From Nocardioides sp. S5 (GTDB lineage Bacteria > Actinomycetota > Actinomycetes > Propionibacteriales > Nocardioidaceae), in the NCBI RefSeq assembly GCF_017310035.1, contig NZ_CP022296.1:1550001-1614000 (forward strand): DNA of 64,000 nt, given 5' to 3'. The position numbers were made by a program, and so were the translations under genes. The notes below the pieces were generated by a model that was not told where the DNA came from, searched no databases, and worked only from the letters and a program-made list of their open reading frames with translations. This document shows, in pieces, positions 7,402 through 16,287 of the stretch. The first letter of the stretch is position 1; each line of letters opens with the position of its first letter.

Positions 7402-8084
7402 AAGAGCCGGTGCTCCGCGTCGTCCATCCCGCGCAGCGCGTCGTAGTCGACCAGGGCGCAGGCGATGCCGCGGTCGGTCGCCAGCACGCGGGCCTGCGGC
7501 TTGATCTCCTGGGCGGCGAAGATGCCGCGCACCGCCCCCTTGCGGGTCAGCGCGGGGTCACGGTTGAGCAGGTCGAGGTAGCGGGTCAGCTGCTCGACGC
7601 CGTCGATGTCGCCGCGCCGCTTGATCTCCACCGCGACCGAGAGCCCGTCGGCGTCGCGGCACATCAGGTCGACGGGGCCGATGGCGGTCATGAACTCGCG
7701 GCGCACCAGAGTCAGCCCCGCAGCCAGGCTCGTCGGGTGCTCGGCGAGCAGCTCCTGGAGGTGCTTCTCGACGCCGTCCTTCTGCAGACCGGGGTCGATG
7801 CCGAGGTCGTGCGAGGTGTCGTGGAGGACCTCGTCGATGAGGATGCGCAGGGTGTCGTCGGACTTGGTGGCGCTCACCAGCCACTCGGGGCGGCCGTCCT
7901 CGGACACGCCCTCGCGGACCGTGCACGGCGGCGACATCCAGTTGAGCGGCTTGTAGGACCCGCCGTCGGAGTGGATCAACACCGACCCGTCCGACTTGAG
8001 CATCAGGACACGGGTGGCGAGGGGCAGGTGGGCCGAGAGCCGTCCTGCGTAGTCCACCTGGCAGCGCGCGACGACGATCCTCAC
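7398..8084 (-). CDS. nucS: Endonuclease NucS (EndoMS), mismatch repair
   Basis: Mismatch-specific DNA endonuclease that replaces MutS/MutL-type repair in most Actinobacteria. The 228-residue product has the N-terminal DNA-binding half ([27 protein letters not shown]) and the C-terminal nuclease half with the catalytic set DLMCRD...[22 protein letters not shown] (D, E-x-K, Q-x-x-R-Y). The GTG at 8084 begins [21 protein letters not shown], the usual NucS N-terminus, and is read from a short shared promoter region with the GNAT-MOSC gene. In actinobacteria NucS is known to work with the sliding clamp; the last residues (MDDAEHRLF) are consistent with a clamp-binding tail. Confidence 0.95.
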   Translation of the reverse strand: MRIVVARCQVDYAGRLSAHLPLATRVLMLKSDGSVLIHSDGGSYKPLNWMSPPCTVREGVSEDGRPEWLVSATKSDDTLRILIDEVLHDTSHDLGIDPGLQKDGVEKHLQELLAEHPTSLAAGLTLVRREFMTAIGPVDLMCRDADGLSVAVEIKRRGDIDGVEQLTRYLDLLNRDPALTRKGAVRGIFAAQEIKPQARVLATDRGIACALVDYDALRGMDDAEHRLF

Positions 8085-8096
8085 GACGGGCGAATC

Positions 8097-8102
8097 TACA
8101 GT
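8097..8102 (+). promoter_or_regulatory. -10 element for GNAT-MOSC gene, leaderless type
   Basis: TACAGT with 6 nt to the GTG at 8109. It overlaps TAGATT (8093-8098, minus strand), which lies 8 nt before nucS; the two divergent genes thus compete for one small region. Confidence 0.45.
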
Positions 8103-8108
8103 GGCCCC

Positions 8109-9095
8109 GTGACCGACCACGCAGTACGTCCCGCGCGGCAGCGCGACCTCGCGCACCTCGGCATCGAGGACGCCTCCCACGGGCCCGGGTTCGTCGTGGT
8201 GGCAGGCGACCCCGCCCTCGGCCACGCCCGCGTGGACCTCCTCGACGGGCACGCCCACCTCGCCCGCCTCGCGCCCGGCGTCGACCTCGACGGGAGCACC
8301 GCGCGTGCGCTGGTCGATGCGGCCTGCGAGCGGCTCGCCGTCAAGGGCCACGGCCAGCTGACGGCCCTGCCCTTCGCCGGCCCCGAGGCGACGGCGTACG
8401 CCGACCTCGGCTTCGCCGCGATCCCGCGCGACGAGCCGCTGCCGGGTCCGCTGTCCGCGATGCGCGAGGAGCCCGGCCACGTGCTCGTTCGCCGCGTGCT
8501 GCGCTCGCACCGCACCGCCGCGGACCTCGCCGACTTCCTCCCGGTCCTCGACGCCGCGCCGCGCGAGGTCGGCACCCTTCGCGCCGTCATCCGTCGGCCG
8601 GCGCCGGGGGAGCGCGAGGTGCTGGAGGTCGGCCACCTCGACCTCGCCGAGGGTCTGGTGGGGGACACGTGGGCCGAGCGCGGAAGCCGGCGTACGCCGG
8701 ACGGGTCGGCGCACCCCGACATGCAGCTCAACCTGATGAACCACCGGCTCGTGGAGTTCCTGGCCCAGGACCCGGAGCGCGAGGCGCTGGCCGGCGACCA
8801 GATGTTCCTCGACCTCGACCTCTCGCACGACCACCTGCCGGCGTGGAGCGAGCTGCACATCGGTGGCCCCGACGGCGCCGTGATCGTGGTGACCGACCAG
8901 CCGCACAACGGCTGCGGGAAGTTCATCGCGCGTTTCGGCAAGGACGCGATGGGCTTCGTCAACGGCCCCGAGGGCAAGCCGCGGCGCCTGCGCGGGCTGT
9001 GCGCCAAGGTGGTGCGCCCCGGACCGGTCCGTCCGGGCGACCAGGTGGTCGTCGTACGCCCCTCGACCCCCGTGGGGGAAGCCTCCGGGGAGTGA
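8109..9095 (+). CDS. GNAT-like domain fused to MOSC domain
   Basis: 328 residues with two parts. The C-terminal part, about residues 155-328, is a MOSC domain: [24 protein letters not shown], a DMQLNLMN block, then [14 protein letters not shown] with the cysteine that in MOSC proteins handles sulfur or the molybdenum cofactor. The N-terminal part, about 1-130, has the strand/helix order of a GNAT acetyltransferase (LARLAP..., [25 protein letters not shown]) but the acetyl-CoA loop, normally Q/R-x-x-G-x-G/A, reads DLDGSTA and appears lost. The GTG start is set by the promoter spacing. A sulfur-transfer role for the MOSC half is inferred from the family; what the GNAT half does is unknown. Confidence 0.8.
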   Translation: MTDHAVRPARQRDLAHLGIEDASHGPGFVVVAGDPALGHARVDLLDGHAHLARLAPGVDLDGSTARALVDAACERLAVKGHGQLTALPFAGPEATAYADLGFAAIPRDEPLPGPLSAMREEPGHVLVRRVLRSHRTAADLADFLPVLDAAPREVGTLRAVIRRPAPGEREVLEVGHLDLAEGLVGDTWAERGSRRTPDGSAHPDMQLNLMNHRLVEFLAQDPEREALAGDQMFLDLDLSHDHLPAWSELHIGGPDGAVIVVTDQPHNGCGKFIARFGKDAMGFVNGPEGKPRRLRGLCAKVVRPGPVRPGDQVVVVRPSTPVGEASGE

Positions 9096-9141
9096 CGGTT
9101 CCCACACCCACCGGGGATCGCCCGCGTGGGAGCATGCGTCC

Positions 9142-10935
9142 ATGAGCGACGAAACTACCCGCGAGTTCAGCACCGTCGGCGTGATCGGCCTCGGCACGAT
9201 GGGCGCCGGTATCGCCGAGGTCTTCGCCCGCAACGGCTTCACCGTCATCGGCGTCGAGCAGAACGACGCGGGCGTCCAGCGCGGTCGCGAGCACCTCGAG
9301 CACTCGACCGGCCGTGCGGTGAAGCGCGAGAAGATGACGCCCGAGCAGCAGGCCCAGCTCCTCGGCCGGATCACCCTCACCACCGACATGGCCGACCTGG
9401 CCGTCGCCGACCTCGTCGTCGAGGCGGTCGTGGAGTCGCTCGAGGTCAAGAAGTCGATCTTCCGTGCGCTGGACGACATCGTGCGCCCGGACGCGGTGCT
9501 CGCCACCAACACCTCCTCGCTCAGCGTCACCGAGATCTCCACCGCCAACGCCAAGCCCGGCCGCGTGGTGGGCGTCCACTTCTTCAACCCCGCGCCGGTG
9601 CAGAACCTCGTCGAGATCATCCGGACGGTGGTCACCGAGCCCGACGTGCTCGCCGACGTCCAGGGCCTGCTGCGCAGCCTGGGCAAGAACCCGGTCGTGT
9701 GCGGCGACAAGGCCGGCTTCATCGCCAACACGCTCCTCTTCGGCTACCTCAACCACGCCGTCGCGATGTACGAGGGCAAGTACGCCTCGCGCGAGGACAT
9801 CGACGCCGCCATGCGCTTCGGCTGCGGCTACCCGATGGGCCCGCTGGCGCTGCTCGACCTGATCGGGCTCGACACCGCCTACGAGATCCTCGACACGATG
9901 TACAAGCAGGGGCGCGACCGCCTCCACGCGCCCGCGCCGATCCTCAAGCAGTACGTCACCGCGGGCCTGCTCGGCCGCAAGTCGGGCCGCGGCTTCTACA
10001 CCTACGAGGCGCCCGACTCGCCCGTCGTGGTCGCCGACGCCCAGACCCCGAGCGTGGACGACAAGCCGCAGCTGCGCCACAGCATCAAGCTCGTCGGCGT
10101 GGTCGGCACCGGCACGATGGCCTCGGGCATCGTCGAGGTCTTCGCCAAGGCGGGCTACGACGTGCTCTTCACCGGGCGCGGCCAGGACAAGGTCGACGGC
10201 GTGGTCGCGACCATCACCAAGAACTTCGACAAGCAGATCCAGCGCGGTCGCGCGACCGAGGAGCAGAAGTCCGAGGTGCTGGGCCGCGTGCGCGGTACCA
10301 CGTCGCTCGACGACCTCAAGGACGTCGACATCGTGGTGGAGGCGATCGCGGAGGACCTCGCGATCAAGACCACGCTCTTCGAGAACCTCGACGAGATCTG
10401 CAAGCCTGGCGCGATCCTGGCCACCACGACGTCGTCGCTGCCGATCATCTCGATGGCCAAGGTGACCAAGCGTCCCCAGGACGTCATCGGCATGCACTTC
10501 TTCAACCCGGCCGCGATCATGAAGCTGGTCGAGGTCGTCTCGACCGTCGCCACCGACGAGGCCGTCACCGAGACCGTGCTCGCGCTGTGCGAGCGCGTCG
10601 GGAAGGTCGCCGTGAAGTGCGGCGACCGCTCCGGCTTCATCGTCAACGCGCTGCTGTTCCCCTACCTCAACGACGCGGTGAAGATGCTCGAGGCGCACTA
10701 CGCCACCGCCGACGACATCGACACCGCGATGAAGCAGGGCTGTGCGCTCCCGATGGGTCCCTTCGAGCTCCTCGACGTGGTCGGCAACGACGTGTCGCTG
10801 GCGATCCAGAAGGAGCTCTACCTGGAGTTCCGCGAGCCCGGCTTCTCCCCGGCGCCGCTGCTCGAGCACCTGGTGACCGCGGGCTACCTGGGCCGCAAGA
10901 CCGGCCGCGGGTTCCGGGACTACAGCGCCCGCTGA
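9142..10935 (+). CDS. Tandem-fused 3-hydroxybutyryl-CoA (3-hydroxyacyl-CoA) dehydrogenase
   Basis: Oxidises or forms 3-hydroxyacyl-CoA with NAD(P). The 597-residue chain holds two complete dehydrogenase modules. Module 1 (about 10-305) has [14 protein letters not shown] and catalytic H146 in GVHFFNPAP; module 2 (about 314-597) has [14 protein letters not shown] and H452 in GMHFFNPAA. Each ends with the helical domain and [12 protein letters not shown] or [12 protein letters not shown]. Single-module enzymes are about 285 residues, so this is a head-to-tail duplication with both active-site histidines kept. It probably feeds the crotonyl-CoA branch used by Ccr. It stands alone between the MOSC gene and a convergent VOC gene. 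Confidence 0.9.
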   Translation: MSDETTREFSTVGVIGLGTMGAGIAEVFARNGFTVIGVEQNDAGVQRGREHLEHSTGRAVKREKMTPEQQAQLLGRITLTTDMADLAVADLVVEAVVESLEVKKSIFRALDDIVRPDAVLATNTSSLSVTEISTANAKPGRVVGVHFFNPAPVQNLVEIIRTVVTEPDVLADVQGLLRSLGKNPVVCGDKAGFIANTLLFGYLNHAVAMYEGKYASREDIDAAMRFGCGYPMGPLALLDLIGLDTAYEILDTMYKQGRDRLHAPAPILKQYVTAGLLGRKSGRGFYTYEAPDSPVVVADAQTPSVDDKPQLRHSIKLVGVVGTGTMASGIVEVFAKAGYDVLFTGRGQDKVDGVVATITKNFDKQIQRGRATEEQKSEVLGRVRGTTSLDDLKDVDIVVEAIAEDLAIKTTLFENLDEICKPGAILATTTSSLPIISMAKVTKRPQDVIGMHFFNPAAIMKLVEVVSTVATDEAVTETVLALCERVGKVAVKCGDRSGFIVNALLFPYLNDAVKMLEAHYATADDIDTAMKQGCALPMGPFELLDVVGNDVSLAIQKELYLEFREPGFSPAPLLEHLVTAGYLGRKTGRGFRDYSAR

Positions 10936-10977
10936 GCGCCGTACGGCCCTTGCGTCTGCCCCGCTGAGGCGCAGTCC

Positions 10978-11439
10978 TCAGTCCAGGCAGAAGACGTTGC
11001 CCTCGGGGTCGGTCATCACGATGTGTCCGGGGGTCATGGGCGGGGCGGGCTCGTGCCGCTCCACCCGCGAGGCGCCGAGCGCGACCAGCCGGTCGCACTC
11101 CGCCTCCAGCGCCGACATGCGCGCCTCGCCCTCGAGGCCGGGAGCGGCGCGCAGGTCGAGGTGCACCCGGTTCTTCGCGCTCGCGCCCTCGGGCACGCGC
11201 TGGAAGAACAGCCGCGGGCCCGCTCCGTCGGGGTCCTGTGCGGCGGATGCCGAGTTCCACTCCGACTCCGGAACCCCCACCTCGGCGAGGAAGGCGTGCC
11301 ACGCCTCGAAGGGGTCCTGGCCCGGCGCGAGCGTGCGCCCGGGCGGGGCGGGGTTGACGTAGCCCATCGCGTCGGCCCAGAAGCGCGAGAGCGCCTCCGG
11401 GTCGTGGGCGTCGAAGGTCACCTGGATGGTCCGGCTCAT
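10978..11439 (-). CDS. VOC (glyoxalase/bleomycin-resistance) family protein
   Basis: 153 residues forming two beta-alpha-beta-beta-beta VOC units (IQVTFDAHDPEALSRFWADAMGY at the start; HIVMTDPEGNVFCLD at the end). The variant with SRFWADA and DPEGNVFC belongs to the large uncharacterised glyoxalase-like group, so substrate and metal are unknown. The ATG at 11439 begins directly before the first strand and has CACGAT 6 nt upstream. Downstream of and opposite to the LuxR regulator's promoter, it could be read on from nothing else, so it has its own promoter. Confidence 0.8.
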   Translation of the reverse strand: MSRTIQVTFDAHDPEALSRFWADAMGYVNPAPPGRTLAPGQDPFEAWHAFLAEVGVPESEWNSASAAQDPDGAGPRLFFQRVPEGASAKNRVHLDLRAAPGLEGEARMSALEAECDRLVALGASRVERHEPAPPMTPGHIVMTDPEGNVFCLD

Positions 11440-11489
11440 CGGTCCATCGTGGCCCACGCCACCGACACTCGGCGAGCCCCGCCGACGGC

Positions 11490-13907
11490 TCAGCGGCTGT
11501 CGACGACGAGGGCGGCCAGGCGCGCGCGGGTGTTGATGTCGAGCTTGCGGTAGATGTGGGTCAGGTGCGCGTCGACCGTGCGCGGCGAGACGAAGAGCTC
11601 TTCGGCGATCTGCCGGCTGGTCAGCCCGTGCGCCACCCGGTCGGCGACCTGGCGCTCCGCGGCGGTCAGGGCGTCGAGGACGGACGGCGCGCCCGGGCCC
11701 GGCCGGGTGAACACGGCCGTCACCAGCGCGACGGCGTCGTCGGAGAGCTCGGCGCCGTCGATCCACTCGGCAGGCGCCCGGTGCGCCGGGACCACGTCGT
11801 AGTCGGCGGAGTAGCCCCAGCGCACCGCCAGGCGCGGCGTACGCAGGGCGAAGGCGGCCGCGGCCAGGAGCCGGGCCTCGGGGAGGTCGCGCGCCCGCGC
11901 CACGCCTGCGAGGCCGTCGAGCACGTCCGCGGCACGCAGCGGCAGCCGCATGGTGTGGCAGCTCTCGAGGGCCGTCAGGTAGGTCGTCGTGGCCTGGTCG
12001 AGGTCGCCGAGGCCGACCAGCGCCCGCCCGAGCAGCAGTCGCGCCTCGACGCCGTCGCGACCCAGGCGCGCGGAGTCGGCAAGCGCCACGACGTCGGCGG
12101 CGAGCCCGGCCGCCTGCTGGGTCTCGCCCGCGACGAGCAGGTCGCGCCCGTCCTGCGCGAGGACGGGGAGGCGTACGGCCCACGGCAGCGTGTCGCGCAC
12201 GACGTCCCTGACCTGCCACGTGGGGTCGATGCCTCGCAGCAGCGTCTCGGCCAGCAGCCCGACCCGGTCCTCGGCGAGCTCACGGGCCTCCAGCACCACC
12301 GCTCGGGCCCCGGCCACCGCCTCGGCGATCCGGCCCTGCTCGAGAGCGATGCGGGCCAGGACGGTGCGCGCGGAGAGGTCGATCCAGCGCTCGTCACGGC
12401 TGATCCGCGCGGGCATCGCATCGCTGACGGCCTGGGCCGCCTCGGCGAAGCGGCCCTGGGAGGCGTAGACGTCGGCGAGGGTGCGGGTGGCCTGGCGGCT
12501 GATCGATCCCTCGGGGTCGAGGCTGATCGCCCGCTTCGCCTCCGCCTCGGCGCGGGCGGTGTCGCCGGCGTCGAGGTGCATCTCGGCGCGGATGGAGGCG
12601 GTCTTGGCGAGCTGCTCCTCGGGCCGCGGCGCTGCCGAGGCGTGCTCGTCGGCGCGGTCGAGCAGCCAGAGGCCCTCGTAGGTGCCACGCACCTCCGAGG
12701 CCGCGATGCCGGCGCGGCGCGCGACCTGGGCGCCGATCTCCGAGGGGCCGCCGCCGCTCGACAGCGCGCCCTCGAGGACCTCGAGCGCCTCCCGGGCGCG
12801 CATCGAGGTGTAGAGGGAGGAGAAGATCCGGTTCGCCACCGAGTATCCGTCGGCGCGGGTGGCGGGGTCTGCGCAGGCGGTGAGGACGGCGTGGCGCATG
12901 GCCGGAAGGTCGCGCAGCCACTCGGCGTCCGCGGCGCCGTAGTTGTCGTGGTCGGGGGCGTGGCTCTGCGCCCAGGCGAGCAGGCCGGAGCCGACGGCCG
13001 CGACGTCATCGGGACCGGCGAGCGCGCGGGCCCGTCCGCGGATGGGGGAGAGCATGTCGAAGTGACCCCGCTGGTCGACCTCCAGCAGGCTGCGGCGCAC
13101 GAGGTTGCCCGCGAGCTCGGCGGCCTCGGCGGTGGACCGGTCGAGCACGTGCGCGAGCACGCCCAGGCCGACGGGGAAGTCGAGCAGGCCGATGCGGCGC
13201 AGCGCCGTGGCGCTCGACGGGTCGAGCAGGCCGTGCGCGGAGTCGACGGCCTGGTCGAGGCTGACGGTGGACATCGCGTTGCTGAGCCCGACCAGCGCCG
13301 ACTGCACCGCCACCTGTTCGATGAGGAGTGGCAGTCCGCCGGTAGCGCTGAGCAGGCGGCGTACCTCGTGTGCCTGCGAGGCGAGGTCGACGAGCGGCCC
13401 GCCCGCGGCACGGATGCCGCGCAGGAACAGCTCGACGGCAGGGCCCTCGAGCGGCGCACGCTGGTGGGGCACGGGCAGCGGTGCCACGCGTACGACGGAC
13501 TCGTGCCGCTCGCCGGCCGTGGTGCGCGCGGTCACGACGACGCGGACGTCGGTGGTGCCCTCGAGCATCGCCTCGATGACCGGACCCGCGCCGGTGCCGT
13601 CGAGGTCGAGGCCGTCGAGGACGAGCAGGCAGTCGCGCCCGTCGAGGGCGCGGCCGAGCGCACCGGCCAGGGTGTCCCCGGGAGCGGTCTCCGCGCCGAG
13701 GCTGCCCAGGGCGGCGAGGAGCACCTCGTCGAGGCCGTGCAGGGCGCGCGCGTCCACCCAGGCAACACCCCGGCCCTGTGCGGCGTGGCGGACGAGCAGC
13801 GTCTTGCCGCTGCCCGGAGGACCGACCACGGTCACCCAGCGCGACTCCTCGAGCGACCGGTCCAGCGCGCGCCGGACGTCCTCACGACCGAGACAGGGGG
13901 ACAGCAC
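11490..13907 (-). CDS. LAL-family transcriptional regulator (AAA/TPR-like with LuxR HTH)
   Basis: 805-residue ATP-binding regulator. Seen: Walker A GPPGSGKT near residues 31-38, Walker B CLLVLDGLDLDG near 95-105, a long alpha-helical repeat region (about 320-720) rich in Ala and Leu like TPR arrays, and a C-terminal LuxR helix-turn-helix, LTAAERQVADRVAHGLTSRQ then IAEELFVSPRTVDAHL, about 745-800. Such proteins sense a ligand or protein through the repeats and activate target promoters. The start GTG at 13907 is placed 6 nt after TAGATT. The closest genes are a divergent Gly/Met-rich membrane protein and a VOC protein; its regulon cannot be told from here. Confidence 0.9.
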   Translation of the reverse strand: MLSPCLGREDVRRALDRSLEESRWVTVVGPPGSGKTLLVRHAAQGRGVAWVDARALHGLDEVLLAALGSLGAETAPGDTLAGALGRALDGRDCLLVLDGLDLDGTGAGPVIEAMLEGTTDVRVVVTARTTAGERHESVVRVAPLPVPHQRAPLEGPAVELFLRGIRAAGGPLVDLASQAHEVRRLLSATGGLPLLIEQVAVQSALVGLSNAMSTVSLDQAVDSAHGLLDPSSATALRRIGLLDFPVGLGVLAHVLDRSTAEAAELAGNLVRRSLLEVDQRGHFDMLSPIRGRARALAGPDDVAAVGSGLLAWAQSHAPDHDNYGAADAEWLRDLPAMRHAVLTACADPATRADGYSVANRIFSSLYTSMRAREALEVLEGALSSGGGPSEIGAQVARRAGIAASEVRGTYEGLWLLDRADEHASAAPRPEEQLAKTASIRAEMHLDAGDTARAEAEAKRAISLDPEGSISRQATRTLADVYASQGRFAEAAQAVSDAMPARISRDERWIDLSARTVLARIALEQGRIAEAVAGARAVVLEARELAEDRVGLLAETLLRGIDPTWQVRDVVRDTLPWAVRLPVLAQDGRDLLVAGETQQAAGLAADVVALADSARLGRDGVEARLLLGRALVGLGDLDQATTTYLTALESCHTMRLPLRAADVLDGLAGVARARDLPEARLLAAAAFALRTPRLAVRWGYSADYDVVPAHRAPAEWIDGAELSDDAVALVTAVFTRPGPGAPSVLDALTAAERQVADRVAHGLTSRQIAEELFVSPRTVDAHLTHIYRKLDINTRARLAALVVDSR

Positions 13908-13913
13908 GGACCG

Positions 13914-13919
13914 AATCTA
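13914..13919 (-). promoter_or_regulatory. -10 element for LAL regulator, leaderless type
   Basis: TAGATT on the minus strand with 6 nt to the GTG at 13907. Confidence 0.45.
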
Positions 13920-13996
13920 TCGCCCCGGACGACAGAGATAGGTAGGACTACGGATGCCGGCACCCGCAGGTTCGCGGGAGTCTTCTCGTGCGCCAC

Positions 13997-14034
13997 GGGC
14001 GTGGGGACCGCACGAGGGGATGGTCCCGACGCCC
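13997..14034. other. Inverted repeat in the divergent intergenic region
   Basis: Two 13-nt arms (13997-14009 and 14022-14034) match in reverse complement at 12 of 13 positions around a 12-nt loop. The repeat lies between two divergent genes, so a terminator is unlikely; an operator for the LAL regulator or an RNA structure is possible. Confidence 0.35.
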
Positions 14035-14105
14035 ACAGGCCACGTGTCGGAGCAGGTCGCACATCGTCGGGGGTCGATGGGCGGCCTGCTCTTGCAGGTT
14101 CTGCG

Positions 14106-14111
14106 TACTCT
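14106..14111 (+). promoter_or_regulatory. -10 element for gene at 14118, leaderless type
   Basis: TACTCT with 6 nt to the ATG at 14118. Confidence 0.45.
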
Positions 14112-14117
14112 GGCTGC

Positions 14118-14879
14118 ATGGAACTCGTGCTCGTGCTCGTCGTCCTCGGAGGTCTCACAGCGCTCGCCGTGGGAGCCGGCAGGTCGAGCAAGAAGCGTGA
14201 GCTGGCCCGCGCCGAGGCCGAGGTGGCACCGGTGAAGAGGCTCGCCGAGGAGGACGTCACCGCGCTCGGCGTGGAGCTCCAGGACCTCGACATCGACCTC
14301 GCCGGGGAGCAGCTGGACCCGGGCGCCAACGCCGACTACCAGCGCGCCCTCGACTCCTACGAGTCCGCGAAGACCGCGGCCGCCGCACTCACCCGTCCCG
14401 AGGACGTGCGCCACGTGACCGAGATCCTCGAGGACGGTCGCTACGCGATGGCGTGCGTGCGCGCTCGTGTCGCCGGCGAGCCCCTCCCGCAGCGCCGCCC
14501 GCCCTGCTTCTTCGACCCGCGCCACGGGCTGTCGGTGGCCGACGTGCCGTGGACCCCGCCCGGTGGCGCTGCGCGGGACGTGCCCGCCTGCGCCCTCGAC
14601 GTCGAGCGCGTCCGGGCCGGCGCCGAGCCCGACATCCGCAAGGTCATGGTCGGCTCGCGCCGGGTGCCCTACTGGCAGGGCGGTCGCGCCTACCAGCCCT
14701 ACGCCCAGGGCTACTTCGGCACCTTCGGCCCGATGGACTGGATGTTCATGGGCATGCTCTTCGGCGGCGGCTTCGACGGTCTCGGCGACGGTCTGGGTGC
14801 GATGGGCGAGGGGCTCGGCGACATGTTCGGCAGCATCGGCGACGGGATCGGCGGGATGTTCGACGGCTTCGACTTCTGA
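14118..14879 (+). CDS. Membrane-anchored protein with Gly/Met/Phe-rich tail, unknown
   Basis: 253 residues, not recognised. An N-terminal hydrophobic segment (ELVLVLVVLGGLTALAVGAG) would anchor it, followed by a basic stretch and a charged helical region (to about 130) with Cys-containing PPCFFDPRHGLSVADVPWTPP. The last 45 residues are low complexity: Gly, Met, Phe and Asp in loose repeats such as GDGLGAMGEGLGDMF and GDGIGGMFDGFDF. The tail could self-associate or insert in a membrane. It is divergent from the LAL regulator and 53 bp ahead of a hydrolase gene. No function is proposed. Confidence 0.7.
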   Translation: MELVLVLVVLGGLTALAVGAGRSSKKRELARAEAEVAPVKRLAEEDVTALGVELQDLDIDLAGEQLDPGANADYQRALDSYESAKTAAAALTRPEDVRHVTEILEDGRYAMACVRARVAGEPLPQRRPPCFFDPRHGLSVADVPWTPPGGAARDVPACALDVERVRAGAEPDIRKVMVGSRRVPYWQGGRAYQPYAQGYFGTFGPMDWMFMGMLFGGGFDGLGDGLGAMGEGLGDMFGSIGDGIGGMFDGFDF

Positions 14880-14932
14880 GCCGGGTCGACCCCCTCGCCC
14901 TCGCCGCACCAGCCGCACGTCAGGATGTCCTG

Positions 14933-15700
14933 GTGAGCCTGCACCGCACCGAGCTCGGCGAGACCGGGTCCCGCGTCGTCTTCTGCCACGGCCTCTTCGG
15001 CCAGGGGAGGAACTGGACCCAGGCTGCCAAGACGCTCAGCGCCGAGCACCGCGTCCTGCTGCTCGACATGCCCAACCACGGACGTTCCCCGTGGACCGAG
15101 ACCTTCGACTACCTCGAGCTCGCCGAGCTGGTGGCCGCCGAGCTCGGTGACGAGCCGGTGGCGCTGGTGGGGCACTCGATGGGCGGCAAGATCGCGATGT
15201 GCCTCGCGCTGCGCCATCCCGAGCTGGTCGATCGGCTCGCGGTCGTCGACGTCGCGCCGGTGGCGTACCCGAGCGGACGCGAGTTCGTGGGCTACATCGA
15301 GACCATGCAGGGCCTCGACCTGGCCGCGCTGGGGTCCCGCTCCGAGGCCGAGGACGCCCTGCGGGAGGCCGTGCCGAACCCGGTGGTGCGCAGCTTCCTG
15401 CTCCAGAACCTGCGCCGCAGCGACGACGGATGGCACTGGCAACTCAACCTGGGCCTCCTCGGTGACTCGATGCCCGGGCTCACGGGCTGGCCCGCGGAGG
15501 CACTCGGCGAGGCGACGTACGACGGTCCGGTGCTGTGGGTCGGCGGGGCGGACTCCGACTACATCGCCGACGAGCACGCCGAGGAGATGGACCGCCGCTT
15601 CCCCCGCAACCGCCGGGTGCTGGTCAAGGGCGCCGGGCACTGGGTGCACTCCGAACAGCCCGAGGTCTTCCTCGAGGTGCTCAGGCGCTTCCTGGCCTGA
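14933..15700 (+). CDS. Alpha/beta hydrolase (YbfF-like esterase)
   Basis: 255-residue serine hydrolase. The oxyanion region is FCHGLFGQGRNW (near residue 19), the nucleophile elbow VGHSMGGK (Ser near 83), an acid in VLWVGGADSDYI (near 205), and the catalytic His in KGAGHWVHSEQP (near 235). The overall pattern follows YbfF/acyl-CoA esterase-like enzymes. GTG at 14933 was chosen because it is the only start close to the first strand and has CAGGAT 6 nt upstream. The substrate is unknown. The protein is soluble, with no signal peptide. Confidence 0.82.
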   Translation: MSLHRTELGETGSRVVFCHGLFGQGRNWTQAAKTLSAEHRVLLLDMPNHGRSPWTETFDYLELAELVAAELGDEPVALVGHSMGGKIAMCLALRHPELVDRLAVVDVAPVAYPSGREFVGYIETMQGLDLAALGSRSEAEDALREAVPNPVVRSFLLQNLRRSDDGWHWQLNLGLLGDSMPGLTGWPAEALGEATYDGPVLWVGGADSDYIADEHAEEMDRRFPRNRRVLVKGAGHWVHSEQPEVFLEVLRRFLA

Positions 15701-15712
15701 GCGGCGCCGGCG

Positions 15713-16249
15713 TCAGGCCTTCTGGCGGGCGCGGTAGGCCGCGACGGCCTCGCGGTTGCCGCAGGTGGTCGAGCAGTAGCGGCGCGAGCGGTTGCGCGAC
15801 AGGTCGAGCACCACGTCGTCGCAGTCGTCGGCGGCACAGCGGTCGAGGCGCGACATCTCGTCGGCCCGGATCACGTCGACCATCGCCATGGCCGTCTCCA
15901 CGATGACGCGCTCGTCGAGCGGCCGGTCCGGCTCGACGGCGTGCAGGTGCCAGTCCCACTGGTCGTGGCGCTGGAGCTGGGGGAGCGCGCGGGCGCGGGC
16001 GAGCATGCCGTTGACGATCTGCGCAGCCTCGTCGCGCTCGGCGAGCAGCAGCTCGCGCAGGGCGGGGCGGAGCCGGCGCAGGGACGCGAGCTCCTCGGCG
16101 CCGGCCTCGTGGCGCCCGGTGTAGGACCAGGCCGTCAGGAAGGCGGAGAGGTCCTCGACCGAGCCGAGGGGGTCGCCCGGCTCGTCGGTCGAGTTCACCA
16201 GGGCGACCGCTGCCTGCAGGGCCGCGTCCGTGTCATCCGTGAAAAGCAT
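15713..16249 (-). CDS. CGNR zinc-finger (ABATE-type) regulatory protein
   Basis: 178 residues. The N-terminal alpha-helical ABATE-like part (residues 1-120) is followed by a zinc finger of the CGNR family: RCAADDCDDVVLDLSRNRSRRYCSTTCGNREAV, with four cysteines and the C-G-N-R signature. Such proteins are presumed DNA-binding stress regulators. The gene is divergent from an EamA exporter with a 38-bp gap in which the two promoters overlap, so it probably controls itself and the exporter (inference). The ATG follows TAATGT by 6 nt. Confidence 0.85.
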   Translation of the reverse strand: MLFTDDTDAALQAAVALVNSTDEPGDPLGSVEDLSAFLTAWSYTGRHEAGAEELASLRRLRPALRELLLAERDEAAQIVNGMLARARALPQLQRHDQWDWHLHAVEPDRPLDERVIVETAMAMVDVIRADEMSRLDRCAADDCDDVVLDLSRNRSRRYCSTTCGNREAVAAYRARQKA

Positions 16250-16250
16250 G

Positions 16251-16280
16251 TTGACACATTACATCAGCGCGCTCTAGCGT
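16251..16280 (+). promoter_or_regulatory. Sigma70-type promoter of EamA gene
   Basis: TTGACA at 16251-16256 and TAGCGT at 16275-16280 with an 18-nt spacer; the GTG at 16288 follows by 7 nt, so the mRNA would be leaderless. The minus-strand -10 of the CGNR gene, TAATGT (16256-16261), overlaps the -35, so the two promoters exclude each other. Confidence 0.6.
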
Positions 16281-16287
16281 CATGACT

